Source of the DNA: Rhizobium aethiopicum
Lineage (GTDB): Bacteria; Pseudomonadota; Alphaproteobacteria; Rhizobiales; Rhizobiaceae
Length of the DNA stretch: 64,000 nt
NCBI RefSeq assembly: GCF_014197535.1
Contig: NZ_JACIFV010000013.1
Span: 95,321 to 159,320 of the forward strand
Direction: 5' to 3'
Of this stretch, positions 1-10,135 are shown piece by piece. Positions within the stretch are counted from its first letter, which is position 1, and the number at the start of each line of letters is the position of its first letter. The notes below the pieces were generated by a model. It saw nothing but the letters and a program-made list of their open reading frames with translations. It made no database searches and was not told where the DNA came from. Position numbers and translations under genes: made by a program.

Positions 1-1457
1 AGCGTACCGACCTTGCTCAGAAGCGGCGCGCCGGAGGCGAGCCACGGCGCCCAATAGTGCTTGAGGAAGACGATCGCCGCGCCCATGACGGCCGAGGCGA
101 CGATCAGCAGGGCGGCGCGTTTTGCCAGCGCCCATTCCCATGTCAGATGGCCGCGGCGCAGAAGCGTGGTGAACAGCAGAAGCGTGCTGATCCAGCCGGC
201 GGTGGCTTCGGCGACGGCGATGCCGGGCGCGCCCATAACGGGGAAGAGGGTCAGCGCCGTCACGCAGTTGGTCCCCACTGCGATCGCCGAGAAGCGCATC
301 GGCGTCTTGGTGTCCTCGCGGGCATAAAAGCCCGGCTGCAGCGCCTTGATCAGCACGAAGGCCGGCAGGCCGATCCCGTAAATCGCCAGGATCGAGCCGA
401 CGACGGCGGTGTTTTCCTGATGGAAGGCGCCGCGCTCGTAGAGCACGCGGATGATTTCGTCGGAGAGTATCCAGAGCGCGAAAGCGGCGGGGATGGTCAG
501 GAACAGCACGAATTCGATGGAGCGGTTCTGCAGGTTTGCCGCTTCGCGTAGCGCCCCGCCCTTCAGCGCCCGGGCCAGCTCCGGCAGCAGCACGACGCCG
601 ACAGCGACGCCGACGACGCCGAGCGGCAGCTGATAGATGCGGTCGGCATATTGCAGGGCGGCGATCGCGCCGTCACGGGAGGAGGCGATCGCCTGGCCGA
701 TCAGCTGGTTGATCTGGGTGATGCCGCCGGTGACGGCGGCCGGCACCGCGAGGATCAGCAGCCGCTTGACATTCGGCGTCATCTTCGGAAAGCGGAGGCC
801 GATGCTCATGCCGGCCGCCAGCACGCCGATATAGACGACGGCGAGCTGCAGCACCCCGGCGGCAAGAACGCCCCAGGAGAGATACCAGGCCGTCGCGAGC
901 GGATCGGCGCCGGTATAGAGCGAATAAAACAGCGCACCGATCATCACCACGTTGAGGAAGACGGGGGCGATGGCGGCGGCAAAGAAATGATGCAGCGAAT
1001 TCAGCATGCCGCTCATCATCGCCGTCAGCGACATGCACATCAGATAGGGAAACATCACGGCCGCCATGCGGATCGTGATCGAGAATTTCTCGGCATCGTC
1101 GGCAAAACCCGGCGCGATGATGAAGCGCACCAAGAGCGGCATGGCAAGCTCCATCACGATGGTGATGAGGAGCAGCACCGAAAACAAGACGCCGAAGACT
1201 TCTTCCGAAAAGCGCTTGGCGCCGTCCGTGCCGTTCGCCTCGATTTCCTTGGCAAAGAGCGGCACGAAGGCGGCGTTGAAGGCGCCTTCGGCAAACAGCC
1301 GGCGGAAGAGGTTCGGAAAACGGAAGGCGGCGTAGAAGACGTCGGCCATCGGTCCGGTGCCGAGCGCCGCCGCCATCAGCGTTTCACGGGCGAAACCGAA
1401 GATCCGGCTGCCGAGAGTGGCGCCGCCGACGGTCGCGAATTTCTTGACGAGGCTCAT
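1..1457 (-). CDS. murJ: Lipid II flippase MurJ (MviN), C-terminus off the window
   Basis: Inner-membrane flippase of the MurJ/MviN family that moves the peptidoglycan precursor lipid II to the periplasmic face. The reading frame starts at ATG 1457-1455 and is open for about 485 codons to the window edge. The N-terminus reads MSLVKKFATVGGATLGSR and is followed by RETLMAAALG and ADVFYAAFRFPN, both typical of the family, and then by a long series of hydrophobic helices. Relatives are about 520-535 residues, so some 40-50 residues lie outside the window; the truncation is only the window boundary. The start lies 10 bases after the glnD stop, so the two are probably co-transcribed. Confidence 0.93.
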   Translation of the reverse strand, partial: MSLVKKFATVGGATLGSRIFGFARETLMAAALGTGPMADVFYAAFRFPNLFRRLFAEGAFNAAFVPLFAKEIEANGTDGAKRFSEEVFGVLFSVLLLITIVMELAMPLLVRFIIAPGFADDAEKFSITIRMAAVMFPYLMCMSLTAMMSGMLNSLHHFFAAAIAPVFLNVVMIGALFYSLYTGADPLATAWYLSWGVLAAGVLQLAVVYIGVLAAGMSIGLRFPKMTPNVKRLLILAVPAAVTGGITQINQLIGQAIASSRDGAIAALQYADRIYQLPLGVVGVAVGVVLLPELARALKGGALREAANLQNRSIEFVLFLTIPAAFALWILSDEIIRVLYERGAFHQENTAVVGSILAIYGIGLPAFVLIKALQPGFYAREDTKTPMRFSAIAVGTNCVTALTLFPVMGAPGIAVAEATAGWISTLLLFTTLLRRGHLTWEWALAKRAALLIVASAVMGAAIVFLKHYWAPWLASGAPLLSKVGT

Positions 1458-1467
1458 GCTTTGGGGC

Positions 1468-4371
1468 TCATGCGGGAGAATCGGCTTTCTTTTCGGCTGC
1501 GGGTGACGTCCGGGTGGCGGCAGGCGCGATGATGCCGGAGGGCATGCGCTCGCGCAGCTCGTCCTGCTCCTCCGCCATTACGGCCTTCATGCGGGCGGTG
1601 ATATTGGCGCGCTTGCTGTCGCCGGATATTTTCTGACCCACGAGGTCGGTGACGTAGAAGGTGTCGATCACCTTCTCGCCGAAGGTGGTGATGCGCGCCG
1701 ACTGGATGTCAAGCGACAGATCGGAGAGCACGGCAGTGATCTCCGACAGCAGGCCCGGCCGGTCGAGGCATTCGACCTCGATGACCGTGAACTTGTTCGA
1801 CAGGCTGTTGGTGATGTTGACCGAGGGCGGAATGTCGAAAGCCTTGCTTCTCTTGCGGTTGCGCGTGCGCGTGGCGATGACCTCGGGCAGGCGCTTGCGG
1901 CCGGCCAGTACATCCTCGATCATCCGCCCGATCGTGGCGGCGCGGCGCAGCTCGTCGGCATCGTCGGCAAATTCACGGCTGACATGGATCGTATCGAGCG
2001 CCCGTCCGTCCGAGGTCGTGAAGATCTGGGCGTCGACAATGTTGGCGCCGGCCGCAGCACAGGCGCCGGCAATGACGGCGAGCAGCCTGGGATGGTCGGG
2101 CGACAGCACGGTGATCTCAGTGATGGCGTGGAAGCTGTCGGTGCGCACCATGGTGGCGAGCGCCTGGCCGGCTTTGTCGGCCTGGCGGATGAAGTGGGCG
2201 TGGCGGAGCTGGTCTTCCAACGGCACGGAGAGCAGGTAGGGCTGGTAATGCAGCTTCGTATAGGTGTTGCGGTCCTTCTGGCTCCAGTCGGAAAGCGCGC
2301 CGCGCAGCGCCTCGGCGGCGGCATTGGCCCGCTCTTTGCGGGAGACTTCCGAAAAGCCGCCGGCCAGCAGCAGCTCGGTTTCGTAATAGAGCGTGCGCAG
2401 CAACTGGCCCTTCCAGCCGTTCCAGACGCCAGGACCGACGGCGCGGATATCACAGATCGTCAGGATCAGAAGCATCTTCAGCCGGTCGAGCGACTGCACG
2501 CGATCGGCAAAGTCGATAATGGTCTTGCGATCGGTGAGGTCGCGGGTCTGCGCCACCATCGACATCGTCAGATGTTCCTCGATCAACCAGACGACGAGTT
2601 CCGTCTGCTTCTGCGACAGTCCGAAGCGGGCGCAGAGCTTGCGGGCGACGCGGGCGCCGGCAATCGAATGGTCCTCCTGGCGGCCCTTGGCGATGTCATG
2701 GAGGAGAACGGCGAGATAGAGCGCCTCGCGGTCCTCGATTCCCGAGATCAGCTTGTTGGCGAGCGGATGCAGATCCTCCGCCCGTGACTTGTCGATCTCC
2801 GAGAGAACTTCGACGGTGCGGATCAGATGCTCGTCGACCGTATAATGGTGATACATGTTGAACTGCATCATCGCGACGATCTTGCCGAAATCGGGGATGA
2901 AGCGGCCGAGCACGCCGGCCTCGTTCATGCGGCGCAGGATCAGCGCCGGGTCGCGCTTCGACGTCAGGATCGACATGAAGAGGCGGTTCGCCTCGTCGTT
3001 TTCCCGTAAGCTGCTGTCTATCAGCGCGAGTGAACGGGTGACGCGTTTCAGCGCGTCGGGATGGAATTCCAGCCCGTTGATGTCGGCGACGTGAAAGAGC
3101 CTGAGGATGCTGACCGGATCGCGCTTGAAGACATCGGCGTCGGCAAGAGCGATGCGGCCGCGGTCTTCGACGAATTCGACGCTGCCGGCGATTTTGCGGG
3201 TGCGATGGGTAAAGCGGCTGATGACGCCGGTGAGGCCCGGGATCGACTTCGCCTGCTGGTCTTCGAGTGCCGCGCACAGGATGCGGGTGAGATCGCCGAC
3301 ATCCTTGGCCACCAGGAAATAGTGCTTCATGAAACGCTCGACCGCCGAAAGGCCTGGGCGGGTGTGATAACCGAAGGCCTCGGCGATCTCGCGCTGGATG
3401 TCGAAGGACAGCCGCTCCTCGGCCTTGCCTGTCAGGAAGTGCATATGGCAGCGCACCGCCCAGAGAAAATCGTCGGCTTTCTCAAGCAGGCGATACTCGT
3501 GTTTCGACAAGACGCCGAGCTTGATCAGCTCCGCCTGGTCGCGCACGTGGTAGTAATATTTCGAGATCCAGAACAGCGTGTGCAGGTCGCGAAGCCCGCC
3601 CTTGCCTTCCTTGACGTTGGGCTCGACGAGGTAACGCGTGTCGCCCGCCTTGCGGTGGCGCTCGTCGCGCTCGGCCAGTTTGGCGGCGATGAATTCCGGG
3701 CCGGTCCCGGTGACGATCTCCTTGTCGAAACGGGCTTCGAGCTCGGTTTCCAGCCGCTGCAGGCCGCAAATATAGCGCATCTCGAGGATCGCGGTACGGA
3801 TCGTCATGTCGGACTTGGACAGCGCGATGCATTCCTCCACCGTGCGGGTGGCGTGCCCGACCTTGAAGCCCATGTCCCAGAGCACGTAGAGCATGAATTC
3901 GACCGCCTTGTGCGTCTCCTCCGCCGGCCGCGGCGGGAAGAGGAAGAGCAGGTCGATATCGGAGCCCGGCGCCAGCGTGTCACGGCCGTAGCCGCCGACG
4001 GCGGTCACCGCGAATTTGTCCTTCTGCAACGGAAAGATATGGGCAGTGGCGAAATTGTAGAGGACGGTGATGATCTGGTCCTGCAGCCAGGAAATCCGAT
4101 AGGCGCAATTGAGACCGCTGCCGTCGGCGGCAAGGGCCGCGCGCGCCTTCTGCCGTCCGTCCGTGCTCGCCTTTTTCAGCGCCGCGAGAAGATCGGCGCG
4201 CATGATGTCGGGTCGGTTCCGATTGGCCTCGGCAACGGCGTCGCACTGCTTCTGCAAGAGCTCGGCGTCGAGGATCTCCGAGAAATCGAGGTTGCGCGTC
4301 GCGCTCACAGGTCTGGTTTCCTGTTCATGCCGGGCTGCCTGATCGAGGCTCGCCTCACGTTTCGTCTGCAT
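1468..4371 (-). CDS. glnD: Bifunctional uridylyltransferase/uridylyl-removing enzyme GlnD
   Basis: Nitrogen sensor that uridylylates PII proteins (GlnB/GlnK) when glutamine is low and removes UMP when it is high. The 967-residue protein has the full family architecture: a nucleotidyltransferase core with GGYGR (126-130) and GSDIDLL (136-142), a central HD hydrolase domain with LLHDIAKG, and two C-terminal ACT domains (one around ITVLSPDHPRLL, one around FTVIEVECLDRPGLL) that bind glutamine. The first ~25 residues are poorly conserved in this family, so the start could be slightly internal. It lies between a 91-residue unknown gene downstream of mutS and murJ, all on the minus strand. It fits functionally with rpoN and ptsN found 18-24 kb away. 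Confidence 0.96.
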   Translation of the reverse strand: MQTKREASLDQAARHEQETRPVSATRNLDFSEILDAELLQKQCDAVAEANRNRPDIMRADLLAALKKASTDGRQKARAALAADGSGLNCAYRISWLQDQIITVLYNFATAHIFPLQKDKFAVTAVGGYGRDTLAPGSDIDLLFLFPPRPAEETHKAVEFMLYVLWDMGFKVGHATRTVEECIALSKSDMTIRTAILEMRYICGLQRLETELEARFDKEIVTGTGPEFIAAKLAERDERHRKAGDTRYLVEPNVKEGKGGLRDLHTLFWISKYYYHVRDQAELIKLGVLSKHEYRLLEKADDFLWAVRCHMHFLTGKAEERLSFDIQREIAEAFGYHTRPGLSAVERFMKHYFLVAKDVGDLTRILCAALEDQQAKSIPGLTGVISRFTHRTRKIAGSVEFVEDRGRIALADADVFKRDPVSILRLFHVADINGLEFHPDALKRVTRSLALIDSSLRENDEANRLFMSILTSKRDPALILRRMNEAGVLGRFIPDFGKIVAMMQFNMYHHYTVDEHLIRTVEVLSEIDKSRAEDLHPLANKLISGIEDREALYLAVLLHDIAKGRQEDHSIAGARVARKLCARFGLSQKQTELVVWLIEEHLTMSMVAQTRDLTDRKTIIDFADRVQSLDRLKMLLILTICDIRAVGPGVWNGWKGQLLRTLYYETELLLAGGFSEVSRKERANAAAEALRGALSDWSQKDRNTYTKLHYQPYLLSVPLEDQLRHAHFIRQADKAGQALATMVRTDSFHAITEITVLSPDHPRLLAVIAGACAAAGANIVDAQIFTTSDGRALDTIHVSREFADDADELRRAATIGRMIEDVLAGRKRLPEVIATRTRNRKRSKAFDIPPSVNITNSLSNKFTVIEVECLDRPGLLSEITAVLSDLSLDIQSARITTFGEKVIDTFYVTDLVGQKISGDSKRANITARMKAVMAEEQDELRERMPSGIIAPAATRTSPAAEKKADSPA

Positions 4372-4501
4372 GCGCTATAACCTCTTTGCCCGGCGATTGA
4401 CACGGGCCTTCGTACTGCAAGAACCTTTAAATTTGGCGAAATGGTGTTGCCATGCTGCGATGCGGGACGCTTGCCGCAAGCGGCGGCCTTTCCGTAAGGC
4501 C

Positions 4502-4777
4502 TCAGTCTGCGACCTGCGCATGCAGCGAATACAGCACCTGCCGGGTCTCGCGCTGGATCTCCTCGAGCGTCACCCTGTCGCACTCGCGGTAGCCCGCCTT
4601 GGCGATCGACGTTCCGAGTTCGGAGATCATAGCGCAAGAGCGGGTGATTTTCAGCAGGCCGATCGGCGATGTCCAGCCGCGCGCGTTGCGGTCCTTGTCG
4701 GCGCGCCGCATCGTGTCGAGCATGGAGCAGATGAGCGACAGGCGCTCGGTTTCGCGAACCAGCTTCTCCATGAACAT
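4502..4777 (-). CDS. Conserved hypothetical protein, 91 residues
   Basis: Small soluble protein of unknown function, 91 residues, starting MFMEKLVRETERL and ending LYSLHAQVAD. The start at 4777 is supported by an AGGAG about nine bases upstream; a second ATG two codons in (4771) is possible. No signal peptide, membrane segment or known motif is visible; the composition is helical and charged with two Cys. The gene begins 11 bases after the mutS stop, so it is probably translated from the mutS message, with glnD following 130 bases later. A longer frame running back into mutS exists but has no start signal. I do not recognise a family. Confidence 0.7.
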   Translation of the reverse strand: MFMEKLVRETERLSLICSMLDTMRRADKDRNARGWTSPIGLLKITRSCAMISELGTSIAKAGYRECDRVTLEEIQRETRQVLYSLHAQVAD

Positions 4778-4788
4778 GGGCTGCGCTC

Positions 4789-7515
4789 CTATTTCAGCTT
4801 TTTCTTGAGATCGTAGAGCGCATCGAGCGCCTCGCGCGGCGTCATGTCGTCGAGGCTCATCGTCTTCAGCGCCTCTTCGACCTTGGAGGCGCCGCGGGCC
4901 GTGTCCTCGCGGCGCACCGCCACCTGGAAGAGCGGCAGATCGTCGATCAGCTGGCTCGCCGGGTTCTTGCGGTCGGCATCTTCGAGGCGGGTGAGCACGT
5001 CGCGGGCCCGCGACACGACCGAGGCCGGAAGCCCGGCAAGACGTGCGACCTGAATGCCATAGGAGCGGTCGGCGGCCCCCGGGCCGACCTCGTGCAGGAA
5101 GATCACGTCGCCGTCCCATTCCTTGACGCGCATCGTCGCGTTCGATAGCCGGCCAAGCTTTTCCGAAAGCACGGTCAACTCGTGGAAATGCGTGGCGAAG
5201 AGGCCGCGGCAGCGATTGGCCTCGTGCAGGTGCTCGACGGCGGCCCAGGCAATCGACAGCCCGTCGAAAGTGGCGGTGCCGCGGCCGATTTCGTCGAGGA
5301 TGACGAGCGAACGGTCGCTCGCCTGGTTGAGAATGGCAGCCGTTTCCACCATCTCGACCATGAAGGTGGAGCGTCCGCGCGCCAGATCGTCGGAGGCGCC
5401 GACGCGCGAGAACAGCCGGTCGACGATGCCGATATGGGCCGATGTCGCCGGCACGAAGGAGCCCATCTGCGCCAGGATCGCGATCAATGCGTTCTGACGC
5501 AGGAAGGTCGATTTACCGCCCATGTTGGGGCCGGTCAGCAGCCAGATCGCGCCGTCCTTGTCGCCTGTTTTCGGCGAGAGGTCGCAATGATTGGCGACGA
5601 AGGGGCCGCCCGCCTGCCGGCGCAGCGCCTGCTCGACGACCGGATGGCGCCCGCCTTCGATCGCAAACATCTTCGAACCGTCGACCTGCGGCCGGCAATA
5701 GGCCTGTTCTTCGGCGAGCAGCGCCAGGCCCGCGGCGACGTCGATCACCGCAAGCGCCCGCGCGCCCGCCTTGATTGCTTCGGCTTCAGCCACCACGGCC
5801 GCCGTCATCCTGTCGAAGGCGTCGAGTTCGATCGTCAGCGCCCGATCGGCGGCATTGGCGATGCGGCTTTCGAGATCGGCAAGTTCGGTGGTGGTGAAGC
5901 GCATGGCGCTCGCCATCGTCTGGCGGTGGATGAAACGGGCCTTTGCCTCGGCCGTCTCCGTCATCGGGGCGGCATTGCCGGCGGTCACCTCGATGAAATA
6001 GCCGAGGATATTGTTGTGCTTGATCTTCAGCGACCGGATGCCGGTTTCCTCGGCATATTGCAATTGCAGCCCGGCGATCACCCGGCGCGACTGGTCTCGC
6101 AGCGCCCGGACCTCGTCGAGCTCGGCGCTCGCGCCGTCGCGCAGGAAACCGCCGTCGCGTTTCAACAGCGGCAATTCATCGGCGAGCGTCTCGGCAAGCA
6201 GGGTCTCGAGGCCCGCGGGAAGGGCCTGCAGCCCGCAGAGCGCTTGATCAAGCTCTTCCGGAAGCATCGCGCTTGCAAGCAGATCGGCAAGTCCGCCGGC
6301 CGCTTGCAGGCCCTGGCGAATTGCGGCGAGATCGCGTGGCCCGCCGCGGTCGAGCGCCAGGCGGGACAGCGCGCGCGGCATGTCGGGCACATGTTTCAGC
6401 GTGTCGCGGAGCTTGCCGCAGAGCGAGGGCTCTTCGATCAGGAAGCCGATCGAATCGAGCCGCGCATTGATGCGAGCGGGGTCGGTCAGCGGCGACATCA
6501 GCCGTTCGGCGAGAAGCCGTGCGCCGCCGCCGGTGACGGTGCGGTCGATTGCCTTCAGGAGCGAACCGTTGCGATCGCCCGACAGCGTTCGGGCAAGTTC
6601 CAGATTGGCGCGGGTGGCCGGATCGATGAAAAGCGTGGACGCCGCGCTTTCCCTCTCCGGCTTTCCAAGCGGCGGCCGTTCGGCGATCTGCGTCTTCTCG
6701 ACATAAGCGACGGCGGCCGCCGCCGCCGCCAGCTCGGCGCGCGAGAAGCTGCCGAAGCCGTCGAGGGTCGAGACGCCGAAATAACGCGCGATCCGGCCTT
6801 CGGCGCTGGCGCTGTCGAAGAGCACGGAAGGCTGCGGAACTGCGGTTCGGCCAAGCACGTCGAAGACCGGCTTGAGCTCGGCATCGTGGAAGATCGTGTC
6901 GGGCAGGATCAATTCGCGCGGATCGATGCGCAGGATGTCGGCAAGCAGCCGCGAGCTTTCCGTCTCGGCAAGCCGGAAGACGCCTGTGGAAATGTCGATC
7001 CAGGCGAGCGCCAGCTGCGGCTCGGCGCCGCCACGGATGCGGGCAAGCGCCATCAGATAATTCGATTCCGAAGGCGAGAGCAGCTTCTCCTCGGTGATCG
7101 TGCCTGGTGTGACGAGACGGATCACGTCGCGTTTGACGACCGATTTGGCGCCGCGTTTCTTGGCCTCGGCCGGATCCTCGATCTGTTCGCAGACGGCGAC
7201 GCGGAAGCCGAGCGAAATCAGCTTCTGCAGATAGTCGTCGGCCGCATGCACGGGCACGCCGCACATCGGAATATCCTGGCCCATGTGCTGGCCGCGCTTC
7301 GTCAGCGTGATGCCGAGCGCGCGCGAGGCCTCCAGCGCATCCTCGAAGAACAGTTCGTAGAAATCGCCCATGCGATAGAACAGCAGCGAACCCGGATTGT
7401 TCGCCTTGATCTCGATATATTGCTCCATCATCGGCGTCGCCGAGGCGCGGCTTTCCGCCGTGGCGAGCTCGGCAGCCGAAAAGGCTTCATTCCCAATGTC
7501 TATTCGTGCGTTCAC
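4789..7515 (-). CDS. mutS: DNA mismatch repair ATPase MutS
   Basis: Recognises mismatches and small loops after replication and recruits MutL. The 908-residue protein has the mismatch-binding Phe-x-Glu motif as FYE at 52-54, the clamp and lever domains, and a C-terminal ABC-type ATPase with Walker A GPNMGGKST (662-670), Walker B LVILDEIGRGT (Asp741-Glu742) and the ATHFHEL switch. The length is normal for alphaproteobacteria. It is transcribed away from tme, with about 110 bases of shared upstream DNA, and is followed closely by the 91-residue unknown gene and then glnD. Long antisense frames over this gene are GC-driven shadows. Confidence 0.97.
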   Translation of the reverse strand: MNARIDIGNEAFSAAELATAESRASATPMMEQYIEIKANNPGSLLFYRMGDFYELFFEDALEASRALGITLTKRGQHMGQDIPMCGVPVHAADDYLQKLISLGFRVAVCEQIEDPAEAKKRGAKSVVKRDVIRLVTPGTITEEKLLSPSESNYLMALARIRGGAEPQLALAWIDISTGVFRLAETESSRLLADILRIDPRELILPDTIFHDAELKPVFDVLGRTAVPQPSVLFDSASAEGRIARYFGVSTLDGFGSFSRAELAAAAAAVAYVEKTQIAERPPLGKPERESAASTLFIDPATRANLELARTLSGDRNGSLLKAIDRTVTGGGARLLAERLMSPLTDPARINARLDSIGFLIEEPSLCGKLRDTLKHVPDMPRALSRLALDRGGPRDLAAIRQGLQAAGGLADLLASAMLPEELDQALCGLQALPAGLETLLAETLADELPLLKRDGGFLRDGASAELDEVRALRDQSRRVIAGLQLQYAEETGIRSLKIKHNNILGYFIEVTAGNAAPMTETAEAKARFIHRQTMASAMRFTTTELADLESRIANAADRALTIELDAFDRMTAAVVAEAEAIKAGARALAVIDVAAGLALLAEEQAYCRPQVDGSKMFAIEGGRHPVVEQALRRQAGGPFVANHCDLSPKTGDKDGAIWLLTGPNMGGKSTFLRQNALIAILAQMGSFVPATSAHIGIVDRLFSRVGASDDLARGRSTFMVEMVETAAILNQASDRSLVILDEIGRGTATFDGLSIAWAAVEHLHEANRCRGLFATHFHELTVLSEKLGRLSNATMRVKEWDGDVIFLHEVGPGAADRSYGIQVARLAGLPASVVSRARDVLTRLEDADRKNPASQLIDDLPLFQVAVRREDTARGASKVEEALKTMSLDDMTPREALDALYDLKKKLK

Positions 7516-7628
7516 GGAGGTGCAGTTTTTCCCAAAAAAACAGGTGCCAACCCTATCCGCGCGCCGCTATAGATGACAACTGCATTTGAGGAAGAGCGAA
7601 GCGTCGCCCACAGGACGTTGGAGGATTT

Positions 7629-9911
7629 ATGCCCGATATCGACAATAAGGACCGGCCGGTGACCTCGGTGACCGATCAGGAGGCGCTTGATTTTCACGCC
7701 ATGGGCCGCCCCGGCAAGCTGGAGATCAACCCGACCAAGCCGATGGCGACGCAACGCGACCTCTCGCTCGCCTATTCCCCGGGCGTCGCCGTGCCGGTCA
7801 AGGCAATCGCCGCCGATCCGCAGACCGCCTATGACTATACCGCGCGCGGCAACATGGTCGCCGTCATATCGAACGGCACGGCGATCCTTGGCCTCGGCAA
7901 TCTCGGCGCGCTCGCCTCCAAGCCGGTCATGGAGGGCAAGTCGGTGCTCTTCAAGCGCTTTGCCGACGTCGATTCCATCGATCTCGAGATCGATACGGAA
8001 AATGTCGACGAGTTCATCAATTGCGTGCGCTTCCTCGGCCCCTCCTTCGGAGGCATCAATCTCGAGGACATCAAGGCGCCGGATTGCTTCGTCATCGAGA
8101 GCCGGCTGCGCGAGCTGATGGACATCCCGGTCTTCCACGACGACCAGCACGGCACGGCGATCATCGCCGCCGCCGGCCTGATCAACGCGCTGGAACTGAC
8201 CGGCCGCGACCTGAAGACGACGAAGCTCGTCTGCAACGGCGCCGGCGCTGCGGCGATCGCCTGCGTCGAACTCATCAAGGCGATGGGCTTTGCGCCCGAG
8301 AACATCATCCTCTGCGATACCAAGGGCGTCATCTATCAGGGCCGCACCGAGGGCATGAACCAGTGGAAATCGGCGCATGCGGCAAAAACCGACGCGCGCA
8401 CGCTGGAAGAGGCGATGAACGGCGCCGACGTTATTTTCGGCCTGTCGCAGAAAGGCGCCTTCTCGGCCGAGATGATCCGTTCGATGGCCGACCGGCCGAT
8501 CATCTTCGCCATGGCCAATCCCGATCCCGAGATCACCCCGGAGGAGGTCGCCCGCATCCGCGACGACGCCATCATGGCGACGGGGCGTTCCGATTATCCG
8601 AACCAGGTCAACAACGTCCTCGGTTTTCCCTATATCTTCCGCGGCGCCCTCGATGTGCGCGCCTCCACCATCAACGACGCGATGAAGATCGCCGCCGTCA
8701 AGGCGCTGGCAAACCTTGCCCGCGAGGACGTGCCCGATGATGTCGTCGCCGCCTATCAGGGCAACCGCCCGCGTTTCGGGCCGCAATACATCATTCCGGT
8801 TCCCTTCGATCCGCGCCTGATCTCGGCAATCCCGGTGGCGGTCGCGGAAGCCGCGATCGAAAGCGGCGTCGCCCGCAAGGTCATCACCGACATGGCCGGT
8901 TACGCCCGCGAGCTTTCGGCGCGCCGCGATCCGATCGCCTCGACGCTTGCCAGCCTCTACGAACGTGTGCGCCGCCGCCCGAAGCGGATCGTCTTTGCCG
9001 AGGCCGAGGAAGAACAGGTCCTGCGCGCTGCCATGTCCTACGCCAACCAGCAGCTCGGCACCGCCATCCTGCTCGGCCGCGAGGATCTGATCCGGGCGAC
9101 GGCGGAGCGCGCCGGCATCGATCTCAACCGGCCCGGCCTTGAGATCGTCAACGCCCGTATCTCGACCCGCGTCGAGGCCTATATCGATTATCTCTATGCC
9201 CGGCTGCAGCGGCGCGGTTACCTCCATCGCGATGCCCAGCGCCTGATCCACAATGACCGTAACCACTTCGCCGCCACCATGGTGGCACTCGGCGACGCCG
9301 ACGGCATGGTGACGGGCATCACCCGCAACTATTCCACCGCGCTCGAGGATGTACGGCGCTGCATCGACGAGAAGCCTGGCCACCGTGTCATCGGCGTGTC
9401 GCTGGCGCTCTGCCGCGGCCGCACGGTCTTCGTCGCCGATACGGCCGTGCATGACATGCCGACGGCCGAGGAGCTTGCCGATATCGCCGAAGAGGCTGCC
9501 GGTCTCGCACGGCGCATGGGTTATCAGCCGCGCGTCGCCTTGCTTGCCTATTCCACCTTCGGCCATCCCTCCGGCGAACGCTCCGAGCGGGTGCGCGAGG
9601 CGGTGAAGATCCTCGACCGCCGCCGGGTCGATTTCGAATATGACGGTGAAATGGCCGCCGATGTCGCTCTGAACCGCAAGGTGATGGAGCAATATCCCTT
9701 CTGCCGGCTTTCCGGCCCCGCCAATGTCCTCGTCATGCCGGCCTTCCACTCGGCCTCGATCTCGACGAAGATGTTGCAGGAACTCGGCGGCTCCACTGTG
9801 ATCGGCCCGATCCTCGTCGGCCTCGACAAGCCGGTGCAGATAACCTCGATGGGCGCCAAGGACAGCGACATCGTCAACATGGCGGCGATCGCCGCCTATG
9901 GCGGTTCGTAA
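7629..9911 (+). CDS. tme: NADP-dependent malic enzyme with C-terminal phosphotransacetylase-like domain
   Basis: Oxidative decarboxylation of malate to pyruvate with NADP, feeding pyruvate and NADPH in the cytoplasm. The protein is 760 residues: an N-terminal malic enzyme (MATQRDLSLAYSPG substrate region, VFHDDQHGTA metal and active-site segment, then a Rossmann NAD(P) domain) followed from about residue 450 by a phosphotransacetylase-like domain (RRPKRIVFAEAEEEQV onward). This fusion is typical of rhizobial DME and TME. The position next to mutS/glnD matches, as I recall it, the Sinorhizobium tme locus rather than dme, so I call tme; the cofactor preference itself cannot be read from sequence. 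The start has a GGAGG seven bases upstream. Confidence 0.93.
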   Translation: MPDIDNKDRPVTSVTDQEALDFHAMGRPGKLEINPTKPMATQRDLSLAYSPGVAVPVKAIAADPQTAYDYTARGNMVAVISNGTAILGLGNLGALASKPVMEGKSVLFKRFADVDSIDLEIDTENVDEFINCVRFLGPSFGGINLEDIKAPDCFVIESRLRELMDIPVFHDDQHGTAIIAAAGLINALELTGRDLKTTKLVCNGAGAAAIACVELIKAMGFAPENIILCDTKGVIYQGRTEGMNQWKSAHAAKTDARTLEEAMNGADVIFGLSQKGAFSAEMIRSMADRPIIFAMANPDPEITPEEVARIRDDAIMATGRSDYPNQVNNVLGFPYIFRGALDVRASTINDAMKIAAVKALANLAREDVPDDVVAAYQGNRPRFGPQYIIPVPFDPRLISAIPVAVAEAAIESGVARKVITDMAGYARELSARRDPIASTLASLYERVRRRPKRIVFAEAEEEQVLRAAMSYANQQLGTAILLGREDLIRATAERAGIDLNRPGLEIVNARISTRVEAYIDYLYARLQRRGYLHRDAQRLIHNDRNHFAATMVALGDADGMVTGITRNYSTALEDVRRCIDEKPGHRVIGVSLALCRGRTVFVADTAVHDMPTAEELADIAEEAAGLARRMGYQPRVALLAYSTFGHPSGERSERVREAVKILDRRRVDFEYDGEMAADVALNRKVMEQYPFCRLSGPANVLVMPAFHSASISTKMLQELGGSTVIGPILVGLDKPVQITSMGAKDSDIVNMAAIAAYGGS

Positions 9912-9930
9912 GAGAAGATCCGGGAGAACA

Positions 9931-10070
9931 GCCCCTCATCCGGCTGCCGCCACCTTCTCCCCGCTCGCGGGGAGAAGGGCATGTGCCGCGACCTTTCCGT
10001 CCCCCACCAATGTCTCGTGGGGCACGTCCCCTCTCCCCGTTCTTACGGGGAGAGGGTTAGGGTGAGGGGC
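9931..10070. repeat. Mosaic palindromic intergenic repeat
   Basis: A 140-base nested palindrome between convergent tme and olsB. The outer arms are GCCCCTCATCC and GGGTGAGGGGC. Inside are three hairpins: CTTCTCCCCGC with its complement around a TC turn, CCCCCAC with GTGGGG, and CCTCTCCCCGT with ACGGGGAGAGG around TCTT. This layout is that of the short mosaic palindromes (RIME-like) scattered between genes in Rhizobium chromosomes. It may act as a bidirectional transcription barrier here; there is no T-run of note. The rest of the 9912-10135 gap holds nothing recognisable. Confidence 0.75.
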
Positions 10071-10135
10071 AAAAAGCGCGGATAGGACAGCAGCGCGACG
10101 ACGCGAGGATCACGGCAAAACCGCTGGAATTCCGA

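Noticed and set aside
4389..4421. TTGACA near 4397 considered as a plus-strand promoter
   Set aside because: The -10 at 17 bases (AGAACC) is poor and it would transcribe into the antisense of an unrelated gene.
5182..7572. 796-codon open frame on the plus strand opposite mutS
   Set aside because: It mirrors mutS exactly, has Arg/Ala/Gly-rich composition and no domain, and is a third-position GC shadow.
7512..9749. 745-codon open frame on the minus strand opposite tme
   Set aside because: Complement of the malic enzyme gene with low-complexity His/Arg/Asp/Gly composition; no motif.
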